64,000 nt of DNA from Cricetomys ansorgei (Eukaryota; Chordata; Mammalia; Rodentia; Nesomyidae): positions 6,113,001 through 6,177,000 of the forward strand of contig JAMJFZ010002307.1 in the NCBI GenBank assembly GCA_026225945.1, written 5' to 3'. The notes under the pieces were generated by a model. The model was not told the DNA's origin. It searched no databases and saw nothing but the letters and a program-made list of their open reading frames with translations. Made by a program: the position numbers and the translations under genes. Positions within the stretch are counted from its first letter, which is position 1. Each line of letters opens with the position of its first letter. Positions 11,408 through 23,915 of this stretch are shown one piece after another.

Positions 11408-11532
11408 CTGGCCTGTTTTGCTTTTTTGCTTTTACATGGTTAGCTGCAGAGACAGCATAGGATGAGGTGAAGGATCTGCTCTTTGTGAGAGTCATCAACA
11501 CCGGAGCATTCCGAGAGTCAGGATTGACAGCA
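11408..11532 (-). CDS. Pde3a: Pde3a exon 5 (regulatory linker, GC splice donor)
   Basis: This exon has no long open frame of its own and was found by homology. On the minus strand it completes a Ser codon from exon 4, then reads [32 protein letters not shown] and [15 protein letters not shown] contains the equivalent of human Ser492, another reported phosphosite. The lysine-rich VKAKKQ stretch is basic. The acceptor is gttgtctttgcag. The frame requires the exon to end CCAG, directly followed by gcaagt, so the donor is GC rather than GT but otherwise has the ideal AG|GCAAGT form. The length of 125 nt enters in phase 2 and leaves in phase 1, so skipping it alone would shift the frame, while skipping exons 5 and 6 together (333 nt) would not. 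Compared with remembered human PDE3A, about three residues are inserted near the start. Confidence 0.95.
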
Positions 11533-11559
11533 CTGCAAAGACAACAATTAAAAATCACA

Positions 11560-13310
11560 GACAGATTATTCATCTGTTATCAAGCACATCTTGCCAGAAT
11601 CCAGCCACTATCCTCACAGCAGACATGACTATCTGAGTATTTGTTCCCAGGTCTCTGATAGAACTATTTAACTTGTAAAGCTAAGTTCAGCCTCTACTGC
11701 AGCCAAGTATCTATCAGTCTCTCACCAAACATACAGTCTAGCAGGAGCAAAGGTGGCTTTCACAATCCATCCAATTCATAAAAACGCAACACACTCTCCT
11801 ACATGTATAGTCATGTACAGAGTTTCAAAAGCTACCTTGCAGATTCATTGGCTGGGATGCAATTGTCCTTACAGCAGGGAGTGTCATCATACTTACTTAG
11901 GGATCCTTTGTTATGCAATATTGTTGGTGAATACACACTCAATAATTGACCATAAATCAAGCCACTTGATGATAATGTCTTGCCACATTACTTATCAAGT
12001 AAAATATTAGAAGCAGATGGCAATGAAGCATTGGCTTTCAAAGAAAATTGTTAGCAGTGCCCTAAGATTTCCCTCTACTTGTAACACCCTGAAAAGACTG
12101 CAATAACCCAGTCTCATCCCATTTAAACACATTCACAAAGGGCATGGCGCTAATACACCAGTCACACTGATTAAGAGAAAGGTGATGGGTACTATTACCC
12201 AGGTAATGCATCTACCAGCATAGATTTGGCTCATCAAGCTGCTCCCTATAAACAATCCACAGAGGATCGGGCCTAGAGAAGGCTACTGAAGCTGTGTAAT
12301 TAATGGGATAGGATTCCTGGAGGTCTTCCAAGCCAAAATTTCTCTGCGCATACTACTTCAAACCTAACGTGTAGAACTGGAAACACTATCCACCCTAATT
12401 TGGGAGAGAACAGAATTCAGGAAGTTGTGTTGACAACCTTGGACTGATCCCAGCGAAAAGTGCTTGGTCTGTGTTTTGCCAGCACCTGTGTCCTCTCATG
12501 CACCAGTAAATTTGTTGAAGGTTAAAAGTCTGTAATTTGCATGAATGTAACTTGAACATTTGATCATTTTCTAATCTTAGATTGAGCAGGATGTGTCTGA
12601 TCTGCCTGGGTGGCACATTGTAAATAATCCTGAAATTGATGGAATTATGGGATCACAAATGTATGGAGTTTGCCCTATAAGATGTATAATTACTGGGGTA
12701 TAATTTGGAGATGTCCCAAAGAAGCAGAATTCTGCCCTTCCAGGCAACCATCACTCCTTAGTTAAGAATGGGCCTTCATGAGCCCCTCCCCCATGAGATT
12801 TTTCTTCAACGATTATATTTTAAAGCTTTCTTTTGCTCTTACTTCTAATAGCATCTTACCACATAAGTTATGAAAGAGACATATAAAGGGTGAATTCAGC
12901 TTCAGCGATTGTCAAGAACATGTGAAGCCTATAAAACGCTTGTTCCAAGGCCTCTTCAGAAATTTTATCTTTAACCTTCCACAAATGCTTAGAATTTTGT
13001 GAATGAGATCAAAGAGAACCTTGTGTAGAACCACTGACTTCCTTGTGGTGTTAGTCTCTGTTGGCTTGGTCTCACTTGGTGTCACTCTGCTGGCTTGAGT
13101 AAGTACTAGAATTGACTCTGAAGGTGTTATGGAATGCATATTTGTCCATCTTCTCAGTCCTTAGACTACTATATGGTTGATAAATTATTACTTATCCACG
13201 TAGACTTTTAAAAGAACTCAACATCATTTTAACATATCAAAAAGATATCTTTTGGAGGCTCACTCAAAAGCTATATATCTTCTTTTACTGACAATAAAAA
13301 TGTTTAAAAG
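11560..13310. other. Unique intronic DNA, no gene
   Basis: About 1.7 kb of intron 4 without a recognised repeat. Open frames here are short (at most 85 codons) and unlike known proteins. Confidence 0.6.
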
Positions 13311-13312
13311 GG

Positions 13313-13525
13313 GGCTGGAGAGATGGCTCAGTGGTTAATAGCACTGACTACTCTCCTAGAGGACCCTGGTTTGATTCCCAGCATCAATATGGTGGGTCAC
13401 AACCATATGTAATTCCAGTGTCAGAGGATCCAGTACCCTCTTCTGGCTTCTGAAGGTACAGTACACATGTTGTGCATATACATGCATGCAGGCAAAACCA
13501 CTTATACACATAGACTAGAAAAATC
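13313..13525 (+). mobile_element. B2/B3-family SINE
   Basis: ggggctggagagatggctca head and catgcatgcaggcaaaacc end, well preserved. Confidence 0.95.
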
Positions 13526-14454
13526 TGAAACATAGTCCAAGAACATTTAAGATGTGTTTATTTTGAAAACTTTATAAAATGGAATATAATGAAGTCAAGA
13601 CTAATAAAGGTCCACTTATATCTACTCTACTTTAATCTGGCATATGCTGATTTATTGTATCATGCTATTAATATGATATACAGCATAAATCAGTGTATGT
13701 TATTTAAATACATTATAGGTCAGGGGGATGTCTGCATACAGCTTGGTGTGAGCCTCAAAGTAGTTGTCAGCTTTTCAATGACCTGGGTTGTCTCATCACT
13801 GCTAGGAGCTAATGAACAGGTAAGAATTTAGCTTCTGGAGAGGAAAGGGGCTGAGAGAAAGCTCCAAATGGTCACTCACTCTGAAGCAACAGAGGAGAAG
13901 GAAGATCTCGGCTCTCTTCAGCAAAGGACCTTCTACATCTTCACTTCTCTCTTAACAATGCATCTATTCTCAGCTGGGGAAGGGATGTCTTCTTATGAAG
14001 CCAAGGGCTTCAAGCCGAGGGTCAATTAGGAGATCAACTTGGAGGCATTGGGAATATGACATACTTCAGCATTTTCGGTCTCTTTAAAGGTTTAGTTTTC
14101 AAGCATCTATTTGCATTTTCCATCTAATGTACCCCTCCAATTACACCTAGTTCTATCTTCTGAACCATTCCTTGTGGGTGGGTATGGAGGCTCAGGAGAA
14201 ACTTATGGCCTCTTGGAGTACATGCCTGAGCAATTCAGCTCCTCTGACTCTCAATCCTGTGTCCTCTGCAGCAGATGTTATCTAAACTGTGCAGAGCTAA
14301 ATTATCTACTTGTACCCAACAAGCACAGAAGCTGTTGGTATGTTTTATTTATTATTGTTTTGTTTGCTTGCTTGTTTTTTCATTTATTCATCAATCCATT
14401 TATTTATTTGTCTATCAATTTATTTATTCACTTACGTATGTATGTATGTATCTA

Positions 14455-14570
14455 TCTATCTGAGATAGGTCTCACCATGTAGCTGTAGCTGGCCTGAAAC
14501 TCACTATACGTTGTGACCAGGATGGCCTGAAAATCACAAAGATTTGTCTGTCTCTGCCTCCCAAGTGGTT
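14455..14570 (-). mobile_element. B1 SINE, old
   Basis: Inverted fragment with gagataggtctcaccatg and tctgcctcccaagtg, following a TTTA/GTAT-rich stretch. Confidence 0.75.
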
Positions 14571-15115
14571 GTTTTTATTTCTGCTTCTAAATTTGTTTGG
14601 ATCATTACATCCCTTAGGATCCATGATGAAAGGACAGGCATGGAAAGAGCAAAAACAAGTGAAAAAAAGGAAGAAACTAAAACTCCTTAGGTTAAAATCA
14701 ATCAGCAGTTGTAGGAATGCTTCTCCCGAGTAAGAACTTCAACTTTGATTTATGGCCAACATGCAAAACCATCATATTTAATGGAGGTGCCATGGCCACT
14801 TTCATATACATGGCTTTCCCTTAAAGAGACAAGTTCTTACTAGCATGAAGTTCATGACTCTATAATGATGAACCTATTGTACTGCTTGTCAGCTTTACAC
14901 CTAACTTTATACAGCACAGTGAAATTAAAGAGCAGCTAAGCCGCGGAGAAAATATCCACAAGCATGAGATCTGTAAATATCATTAGGAAAAAGAAAATTG
15001 GTGCATACTAGTCTATATCTGTGTCAATACATATTTGTGTCCAAGCACTCACTTTGTAAATCAATGTGACAAGATCTTTTGGAGGAGAGAACAAAACATT
15101 ATTGGAAACCTGTAT

Positions 15116-15117
<2 letters not shown>

Positions 15118-15161
<44 letters not shown>
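15118..15161. repeat. (TG)n microsatellite
   Basis: About 22 uninterrupted TG units in intron 4. Confidence 0.98.
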
Positions 15162-15163
<2 letters not shown>

Positions 15164-15359
15164 ACTTCATCGTTAGCCTCTAATTTTATTTATCACACAA
15201 AGAAGAGAACGGAAGAAATCAAATTTGAACAGAAGTAACAAAGAACACAATGAAGACACGAGAAGGCAGTAATATGTTTTTCATAGAGTCATTTTCTGCA
15301 TAGAAAATCATGGAGCATCAGGTAAACTATGACAGGTAATATTGAAGTTTGCACTGGTA

Positions 15360-15445
15360 GTATGGTTCAGAGGAGAGATGCCTTTCTAGGCTCACATGTT
15401 GAAACATTTGGTCTCCAGTTAGTGGCGCCTTTGGTCCAATATCTT
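15360..15445 (+). mobile_element. ORR1-like LTR fragment
   Basis: tggttcagaggagagatgcc, then catgttgaaacatttggtctcc and agtggcgcctttgg: the first part of a MaLR LTR. Confidence 0.6.
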
Positions 15446-16285
15446 AGTGAAGATGTCAGGGGTTATCTGTGCTCTGAGTTTCACCAGGCAACTACAGCAC
15501 AGTAAGTAGAGAGATGTCAGAATATCATCCAGAAAGATAAAGAAGCAGTAAACATGTGTGAGGCAGGGACAAAACAAAGAAGCAGCCTAAAGGAAAAATC
15601 AGAGAGACACTCAACCAGCCAGTTGGTTCAGCAAAGCCATCACATGGGGAAATCTGTTAAATGTTCACAGTGATGCGCTGACCCCCTCAGCTGTGGTCTG
15701 AGAGGTTGACTATACAGTCCTGGCCAAGCAGCTCTTCAGGAACCCCTTGGTGGACAGCTAACTGGGTTTCAAAGCTCAGGCATCAAGTAGTTTATACTCA
15801 GATGCTAAGGGTGAAGGTGCCTTATTTGCTGGTGAAGATGCACAGACAGGTTCGATCACAGTACAGTCTGTGTGCAAAAGGAAAACTTTACTAAATGAAA
15901 AGAAAGCAAGGTTGCCTTCCTTACTCGAGCCTGAGGATTCAGAACACTGCTGATCCCATGCTCGTTTCTCCACCTCGTTGTCATGAAGAGGAAACTACTT
16001 CAGACATTGCTATCAAGCATTTACTGAAATATATGGATATTTTCACTCATTAGTTCAATGAAGATGACATGCGTATTTCATAATTCTGAAATTATAGGGT
16101 AGGGTTACTATAGTTATTGACTTCATATAAAGTATTCTGACTTTCTTCTAAGGTATAAACAAGAGACAAAGTAGCCCTTTTAAAAGCACATCGTTTAGTA
16201 GTATTTTCTTGCAAGTTCATTTTAGATCTTAATGCTACCTTTTCTTTAGCCTTTCTAATTCTGACCTTTCAGTCACTAATATAAT

Positions 16286-16560
16286 TTGGATCTTGAATTT
16301 CCCCCAAAGGCCTTGTGTTAAAGACTTGGTCTGCAGTTTCTGATGCTAGTGGGAGACGGAACCTTTAAAGGCAGGGTTTGCTTGTAGGACCTGCTTCCAG
16401 ATAATTAGATCAGTGGGGTTGCTCCTTTGCAGGGCATGTTAAGATGTTAGCCCTTGCCTTCCCCTTCTTGCCTGCTTCCTCTCCCCCCTCTTCATCCTGG
16501 AAGCTACAAGATGATCAAGCTTCTCTACTATGATTCCAAAGCCCCAAAGAAAAAACACTA
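16286..16560 (+). mobile_element. MaLR-like LTR, old
   Basis: cccaaaggccttgtgttaaa, ggtctgcagtttctgatgc and the CT-rich central part resemble ORR1/MLT1 LTRs. Confidence 0.55.
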
Positions 16561-16734
16561 CGAAACCACAGATGGAACCACTAATAATCAGAGCCAAATA
16601 ATTCTTAATCTGTATCAAGCACTATGTCTCAGTGATGCAAAGTGAACTCCCACATCCACTCTGTAAAACTGCAATTAATATACTATAAATACACTAAATA
16701 AAGCATAGAGCTCAGAGTGAGGGCATTTGCCCAG

Positions 16735-17425
16735 GAAACATGCATGTGTATGCACACATGCATATATACACACATACACACACATACACACATACACACA
16801 TGCACACATATAAACATATTTATGCACACATACATAAGTATATATATATATACGCATATGCACACATTTGCTCACACACATAAACATGCATACATACATG
16901 CACACAAATACATACATCAACACACACATACACACAAAAATACACATACATATTTACTCACATACACACATACATACATATACACAGACACATATGCTCA
17001 TACATATACATACAAATACACACACATATCCATATATGCACACTTCACACACTTATACACACATGCACAGACATAAACACATATACACCACACACATATA
17101 TACATGAACACATATATGTATACATGCACACAGATATGCACACACATATGTATATATACAGATACACATACACACATATAAACACATACAAACATGTACA
17201 CATATATGCATGGACACATATACACATGTACATATATATACACACACATATACACACTCATACATATACATATACATATAATTACACACACATACACACA
17301 TGCAGGAACACATAAACACATGCACCTACCCATGAATACACATGCACAAATGCACACACATGCACATACACATACAGAAACATACACACATGAATACATA
17401 TACACATAAATGCACATACACAGAG
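16735..17425. repeat. CA/TA-rich cryptic repeat block (ACACAT-like)
   Basis: About 690 bp consisting almost only of acacat/acatac/atatac permutations with scattered tg. Alternating purine-pyrimidine character favours Z-DNA. All the overlapping His/Thr- or Cys/Val-rich open frames here are artefacts of the repeat. It lies in intron 4, ending about 0.6 kb from exon 4. Confidence 0.95.
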
Positions 17426-17533
17426 AAATGTAAAAAATTTAAATAATCCATGTGTTGTTCAGATAGTATCTATGTTTTGATCTACAATTCTTACTAATTT
17501 TACAGGTAGTAAGTACTGCATGTCTGAAAGATC

Positions 17534-17761
17534 ATGGTAAGTATCATATGCAAATATCGGACTAAGTGTCTTCAATTTAAAGTTCTCAGTATGGTAAAGA
17601 TCATATGTAAAAGTCAGACTAGGCGCCTTCAATTTCAAGTTCTCAGTATGGTAAGGATCATATGTAAAAGTCAGACTAGGCGCCTTCAATTTAAAGTTCT
17701 CAGTATGGTAAAGATCATATGTAAAAGTCAGACTAGGCACCTTCAATTTAAAGTTCTCAGC
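17534..17761. repeat. 57-bp minisatellite, four copies
   Basis: Four head-to-tail units start at 17534, 17591, 17648 and 17705. Units 2-4 differ at only a few positions; unit 1 (furthest from exon 4) is the most diverged. As 57 is divisible by three and the unit lacks stops in one frame on each strand, it makes spurious open frames on both strands. It lies about 280 nt downstream of the exon 4 donor in the transcript. Confidence 0.95.
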
Positions 17762-18038
17762 ATGGATCTCAAAGCAGGTAAAGCTCAGTATACCTTCACC
17801 CTAGCCTTAGCCTTTTCCACTCAATGCCATAGGAGCAGGGACCATCCCAAGTCATTCTTAGTATTCACATTTAAGGTCATGCCAATCCGGCCCTAACGTG
17901 TTCTGCAGTTAAGCATGCAAATGTGGGATGTTCAAAGCCCGCTTCTCAGTAACTCTGGTCAGGCCTCACTTGGACTCTATGAATCCTTTTTGAAGTAGCT
18001 CCTCTCAGGAGACCCGGAGCAGCAAGAGTGGAGCCTCA

Positions 18039-18854
<816 letters not shown>

Positions 18855-18871
18855 TCAGGAAAGGTGAAGGC

Positions 18872-18970
18872 TTGGAGGCATGGTGCTGCATGTCTATAAA
18901 CCTGATGCACAGGCAGCCAAGGCAGAAGGATCATGAGTTCTAGGGACTGTGTAGCGAGACCCTCCTGTCT
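18872..18970 (+). mobile_element. B1-derived SINE fragment next to exon 3
   Basis: ggcatggtgctgcatgtcta, aggcagccaaggcagaagga and gactgtgtagcgagaccc show an old B1 in sense on plus. It starts about 40 bp upstream of the exon 3 acceptor in the transcript. Confidence 0.75.
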
Positions 18971-19180
18971 TACCTCTGCACCCAATTAGAAGTAAAAAAG
19001 CAAGTAAATTGTGCTAAGCATTCCAGAACAACAAAGTTGGGGTCACATTTCTATTTAGACACATCCTAAAATTTGCCATCTGGTTTTTTTGTTTTTGTTT
19101 TTGTTTTTGGTGTAGGTCCATACTTTTCAAAAAAATTTACATTTTTTAGAAAATTTATACTGACCCATAAAAGTTATAAA

Positions 19181-19420
19181 TCTGGGCTTGAGAGATGGCT
19201 CAGTGGTTGGGAGTATTTACAGCTCTTGCAGAGGCCCCAAGATCAGTTCCCAGAACCCACACAACAGCTCCTGACCATCCGTAACTCCTTTTACATTAGA
19301 TCTGACACCGTCTTCTGGCCTCTGTGTGTATCTCATGCAGATGGTATACATATAGGCAAGCAAGCAAAAAACATTCATGCACATGAAAATACAAACAAAT
19401 ATTTTAAAAACCATTTAAAA
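19181..19420 (+). mobile_element. B2/B3-family SINE
   Basis: tgggcttgagagatggctca, then ttcccagaacccacacaac, with an A-rich tail. Confidence 0.92.
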
Positions 19421-20192
19421 TAGTTATACATGTGATATACTAAGAGATCATATATTGTATAACATTCAAACCAGGGTCAGCGCATGTGTTTCCTAAATCA
19501 CTCATCATTTCTCTGTGCTGAGAACGTTCAAAAGCCTTTCTTTCAGCCTGATGAAACACATTCCACATCATCTTCACCCACAGTCATCCCACTGTGCAGC
19601 AGCCCACAGCAGCTTCCTCCTCCAGCTGAGGAAGTCTTCAAAGCTAGATCTTGAGGAGGAGGAATGGGGCATAACAAGACTAAACAGCTCCAGGCCTGCA
19701 TCTTGGTGGTTGGTAGAGCAACTGCCTAGCTATTTGAGCTCTGGGTTTTGAGTCAGTAACACCATCATCTGATGCCAAACAAACAAAAGATTGAGCCAAT
19801 CAATGGCCGGTTTTAAAAGGCAGAGAATTTGAGGGGTAGGGAGAGACACCATCAAGCATTCCTTGGGAAGAGTTCTTTCTTTTCCCAAGTATCACTGTAA
19901 AGTTTCATTTCGAAAGTAACATTAACACACAAGAAGACCTTGATTCCAGTGAAGTTTTAATGTAACACTGGAGCCTGGTATGTGGTGGGGATTCAACTAG
20001 TTCTGGAGACAGACATGAAAAGCCACCTAATTTGACTCCAAATTCACACTCCATCTCTCCTGGTTGATAAGATTAGATTTCAGTTCTGTACTTTTGTGAC
20101 ACATTTGCTACATTGTGACAAGTTGTCCATCAGATCAGAGATATTAGGGAAAGGGAGAGTCGGGGGAAGAAAACAAAAACAGAACTAAGACA

Positions 20193-20318
20193 AGAAGTGA
20201 GGGCAAAAGTATTTCCCACATTGCTGTTCAGGAGGAGAGATTCAGAGAAGCCTCCAGAAGTGAGGGCAAAAGTATTTCCCACATTGCTGTTCAGGAGGAG
20301 AGATTCAGAGAAGCCTCC
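20193..20318. repeat. Perfect 63-bp tandem duplication
   Basis: A 63-bp unit beginning agaagtgagggcaaaagt occurs twice in direct succession without a mismatch, in intron 2 about 1.4 kb upstream of exon 3. Identity suggests a recent duplication or an assembly artefact. Confidence 0.95.
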
Positions 20319-20553
20319 AGAGGACCATTCCTCCTGCCATGCAGCCCTGGCATGGGGCACAAGGAACCATGCAATCTTAAATTGCATATCACAGTGAGCA
20401 GGAGGCAGGTCCTGGGTCCAGGCATTTAGATCCAGGTCTGTCTCATAATCTAACACTTTTAAGAATCATTACTTCAACCAGATTACTAAAACCTCCCCAT
20501 TTCCACTTCCTCCATCTGCGATTTTTAAGTGTAATAACAATAATGCCAGAACT

Positions 20554-20645
20554 GAGCACAGGGGTGACACCTGTAACCCCAATATTTGGGAGAGGTTGTT
20601 CAAGGTCACCTTCAGTTATATAGTGAGTTTGAGAACAGTGCAGGA
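20554..20645 (+). mobile_element. B1 SINE fragment
   Basis: acacctgtaaccccaatatt and tatatagtgagtttgagaac mark an old B1. Confidence 0.75.
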
Positions 20646-20809
20646 TATAGTTTCTCGAACAATAGAACAAGAAAAAAAGCAAAATAATAATAATAGTAGT
20701 AATAATAATAACCATCATGTTAATGCTAAGTTCTAAAGTGTTAGAATGAAAAAGGATAATGTAAGTCAAACAATTATGTGTTAGCAGATATAAAACTTCA
20801 GTCACAGTT

Positions 20810-20870
20810 GCTATATAAACAATATATATATTATGTATATAATATAATATATATTATAGCTATAAATGGT
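20810..20870. repeat. AT-rich low-complexity stretch
   Basis: Imperfect tata/atat palindromic sequence of about 60 bp; an AAT-rich stretch precedes it at 20680-20713. Confidence 0.8.
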
Positions 20871-21204
20871 CGCCCTAAAGCTTTTCAGTAAGAAGTCACT
20901 AGAGTTTTAATAACTTCCTCACAATGGACTTAAGTTTCAATAATAGGAAAAAAGTATTAACTTATAAGATGAAAAGGAGAAGAATATTTTGTAATCTGGC
21001 AGACAGAAATTTTAAAGATAGGAATTCATAAGCTGCCAAGGAAACCCCCAGAGGACTATGCAAAGATACAGATGTCTATGTAAGAAAATGCATCATAAAG
21101 GAAGGAGTCTGTGGGAAAATACACAGAATACAAAAACACAGTAAGTAAAGAGCTTCTAAAACACCAATGAAAGGAAAAATATGGAAAAGGCAAATGGGTA
21201 AATA

Positions 21205-21395
21205 ACCATTTGGCATGACCTTGGGTATGGGCTTGTGCATATTGCCTTTATTATGTTGATCTCTGGCCTCTGTATACCTAGATTCCTCAGGACTTTTGTC
21301 ATAGAGGGATGGAACGTGTAGTCAAAGGCTTTTGCTGTATCTAATGAGGTGACCTTGCCATTTCCGTCCTTGAGTCTATTCATGTGGTGGTGCCC
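21205..21395 (-). mobile_element. L1 ORF2 fragment, left part
   Basis: The plus strand reads as the antisense of L1 ORF2 (reverse transcriptase region), with phrases like tcaaaggcttttgctgtatc and gtctattcatgtggtgg. It continues at 21791 after an LTR insertion. Non-coding by decay. Confidence 0.85.
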
Positions 21396-21790
21396 TGATT
21401 GGTTTTCCATCAACTCAATACAAGGGAGAGCCATCTGGGAAGAGAAACCTCAATACCTCAATTGACAAAATGTCTGCATCAGATTGGCCTGTAGGAAAGT
21501 TTGTGGGTGCATTTTATTGAAATTGTGTGATGTGGGAGTGTGCGCAGCCCACTGTGGGCGATGCCACTTCTGGGGTGGTTGTCTTGGCTTGCACAAGAAA
21601 GCATGTTGAGCACAGTCATAGGAGATAGCCATTAGCACTGGTCTCTTCTTCAGACCCTGCCTCTAGGTCCCTGCATTGAGTTTCTGCCCGACGTCCCTCA
21701 ATGATGGACTATAAACTATTTTCTGAAATAAATCATTTCTTCTACAAGTTTTGGGTCATGTCTTTACCACTGCAGCACAGACCTAACGAC
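21396..21790 (+). mobile_element. MT-type MaLR LTR nested in L1
   Basis: Contains catctgggaagagaaacctc, atcagattggcctgtagg, cagcccactgtgggcgatgc and the end cactgcagcacagacctaac of an MT LTR. It separates two L1 parts. Confidence 0.88.
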
Positions 21791-21985
21791 CACATTTATT
21801 GATGTACATATGTTGAACCATCCTTGCATTTCTGGGACAAAGCCAACTCGATCATGGTGGATACTTTTTAGTGTGCTCTTGAATTAAGTTTGCAACTATT
21901 TTATTGAGAATTTTTGCATCTACGTTAACCAGAGAGATTGGCCTACAGTTTTCCTTTCTTGTTGTATGTGTGTCTTGATTGTAAG
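21791..21985 (-). mobile_element. L1 ORF2 fragment, right part
   Basis: ttattgatgtacatatgttg, gccaactcgatcatggtgg and ttttattgagaatttttgc are L1 ORF2 antisense, continuing from 21395. Confidence 0.9.
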
Positions 21986-22112
21986 GCAGGACAATGCATG
22001 CCTGTCAACCCAGACAGGAGGGAAAGACTCAAGGTCAACTCCTCCAGTTATATAGCCAGTTTAAGGCCAGCCTGCACTATATAAGGTGGCTGTAGTCTTA
22101 AAAACAAACAAA
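21986..22112 (+). mobile_element. B1-family SINE
   Basis: aaggcaggacaatgcatgcc, ttatatagccagtttaaggc and an A-rich tail; joins directly to the L1 fragment. Confidence 0.8.
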
Positions 22113-22489
22113 TAAACCAAAACAAAATGAACTATTTTCTTCCCTAGTAATTAAAATTCAAAACAAATGGAACTATTATTACCAAAGTTTGCCGGAGTAA
22201 TAATAAAAAAAAAAAAAAGAGCTAGGAGCAAGATTTCACAAACCAATGTGAAAATTAAAATGTACTGTTGATAGCTTTAGGATAGTTATGCATATATCAT
22301 ACAAATTTACATTATTTATGACAATGTTCGCAAAAACCCCACCAAATTGGGCTAGTAGCCCTCTTTTAGAAACACATATTTTCAAGTTCGTTTCATGCCC
22401 TTGTACAAAAAAAAATTACCCAGGGCATCCCTCTGAGACAGAACTGATTCTCCCGACCTACACTTCTTTAGTGCACTCACAGGCCATGT

Positions 22490-22797
22490 GATCGTTTGAG
22501 AACGTCCCCACAGGCTCAGGCTCTTCAGCACTGGGTCCCCAGTGGTGGCTCTGTCTGAGAGGAGCAGCCTTATTGCAGGGGCACATTCTTGGGGCAGGCT
22601 CTGAGAGTTCACAGTCTTACCCCACCTCCCCTCTGCTCCCTCTGCTTTGTGCTTGCAGGTAAGGATGTCACTGTGTCTCCCCTGGCACAATGGATTCATA
22701 TACCTTTGGAGCCGTAAGCCAAATTAAACTCTTTCTTCTCTTAGTTGTTTTTGGGTGTGATATTTTTATCACAGAGACAGAAAAGCAACTGTCACAC
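22490..22797 (+). mobile_element. ORR1-like MaLR LTR
   Basis: gtttgagaacgtccccacag, ctgggtccccagtggtggc, then ggagccgtaagccaaattaa and an ending with atcacagagacagaaaagc. Confidence 0.8.
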
Positions 22798-23017
22798 GTA
22801 CCCTAGACACTGTACTGCTTCCATGAAAATTTGAAATTTTAAGTCAAACTTTAAAGGACAAAACGTTAAGACTTTTTGACAATGAAATTGACAAACTCTA
22901 AAGAAAAAGTAGAGCAGGTCCACTCATAATTAGGTTCGATTTAAAAAAAAATTATTGGTGAGGAGAATAAATTTTTCTAATTTTCTAATGTCTTAAAACT
23001 TTTATTAAATTTATTTG

Positions 23018-23415
23018 TGCGTGTGTGTGTGATGTACGTATATAAGAGTGTATGTGTGCATATGTGTAGTGTGTGTGTATACAGTGTTTTGTGTGTGTGT
23101 TGTGTGTGTTATGTATGCATGTGTGTGGTATGTGTATATGGTATGTTTGTGGTGTGTATGTAGAATGTATATTTGCGTGTGGTACGTGTGTGTGATATGT
23201 GTATATGTGTGTATAGTATGTGTGTGGTGTGTATGTGGAATGTGTGTATGTGTGTGTGGTATGTGTGTGGTGTGTGTGTAGTATAGTATGTATGTGGTAT
23301 GTATAGTGTGTGTGGTATGTATGTGGTGTGTGTATATATATGCATGTGTACATGCATATGTGTGTGTGTGTATGCATATGTGTATGAGCAAATGTGTATG
23401 TATATGTGTGTACAT
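23018..23415. repeat. TG/TA-rich cryptic repeat block
   Basis: About 400 bp of tgtgtat/tgtggtatg permutations on the plus strand, the complement in composition of the 16.7-17.4 kb block. Open frames on both strands are repeat artefacts. It abuts an old SINE on its right. Confidence 0.95.
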
Positions 23416-23568
23416 ATAGGTGCCATGGCACAAATGGGGAAGTGCCAAGGGAAAGCATTCTGGAATCAACCCTTTCCTTCTACCGTGTGAGTGGCAGGGA
23501 ACAAACTCAGGTTCTCAGACTTGGCAGCAAGGACCTTTATACAATGAGCTCTCTCATCAGACCCATGC
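23400..23568 (-). mobile_element. B3/B4-type SINE
   Basis: Inverted copy: gtgccatggcacaaatgggg, ccttctaccgtgtgagtgg, acaaactcaggttctcagac. Its TG-rich end merges with the TG block on the left. Confidence 0.85.
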
Positions 23569-23724
23569 TGGTTTGTTTTAAATACAGCTTTTTAAAAAAG
23601 CAAGTCATGTACTTTGTATGTATTTAGAGAAAATATTAAAAATGTATGAAGTACCTTTAAAAAGAGAAGGGGAATTCATGTTTATAGGTCAGTGTTAATG
23701 CCATATAAACCTTAAAATAGGTGC

Positions 23725-23915
23725 CGTGTTGATGTGGTATAGTGTGTTGACTCTGTGGACCATGAGGAACAAGAGAAGACATGAAGTCGTGAGGGAGCAG
23801 AGAGTGTGGGAGTACACGGTGGACCTGGGAAGAGAAGTGGGGAATGAATATGGTCTGAATGCACTGCACGCATGAATGGAATTCTCAAAGAAATGATTAA
23901 AATACTATATTTTAA
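23725..23915 (+). mobile_element. L1 3' UTR end
   Basis: ggggaatgaatatggtctg and ggaattctcaaagaaatga match the end of rodent L1 3' UTRs. Confidence 0.7.

Noticed and set aside
16675..17417. Several overlapping His/Thr-rich and Cys/Val-rich open frames
   Set aside because: Entirely produced by the CA/TA cryptic repeat, which lacks stop codons in most frames.
17459..17896. Open frames on both strands with a 19-residue repeat
   Set aside because: They only reflect the 57-bp minisatellite, whose period is a multiple of three; no coding signal elsewhere.
22985..23490. Long His/Thr and Cys/Val open frames up to 157 codons
   Set aside because: Artefacts of the TG-rich block.
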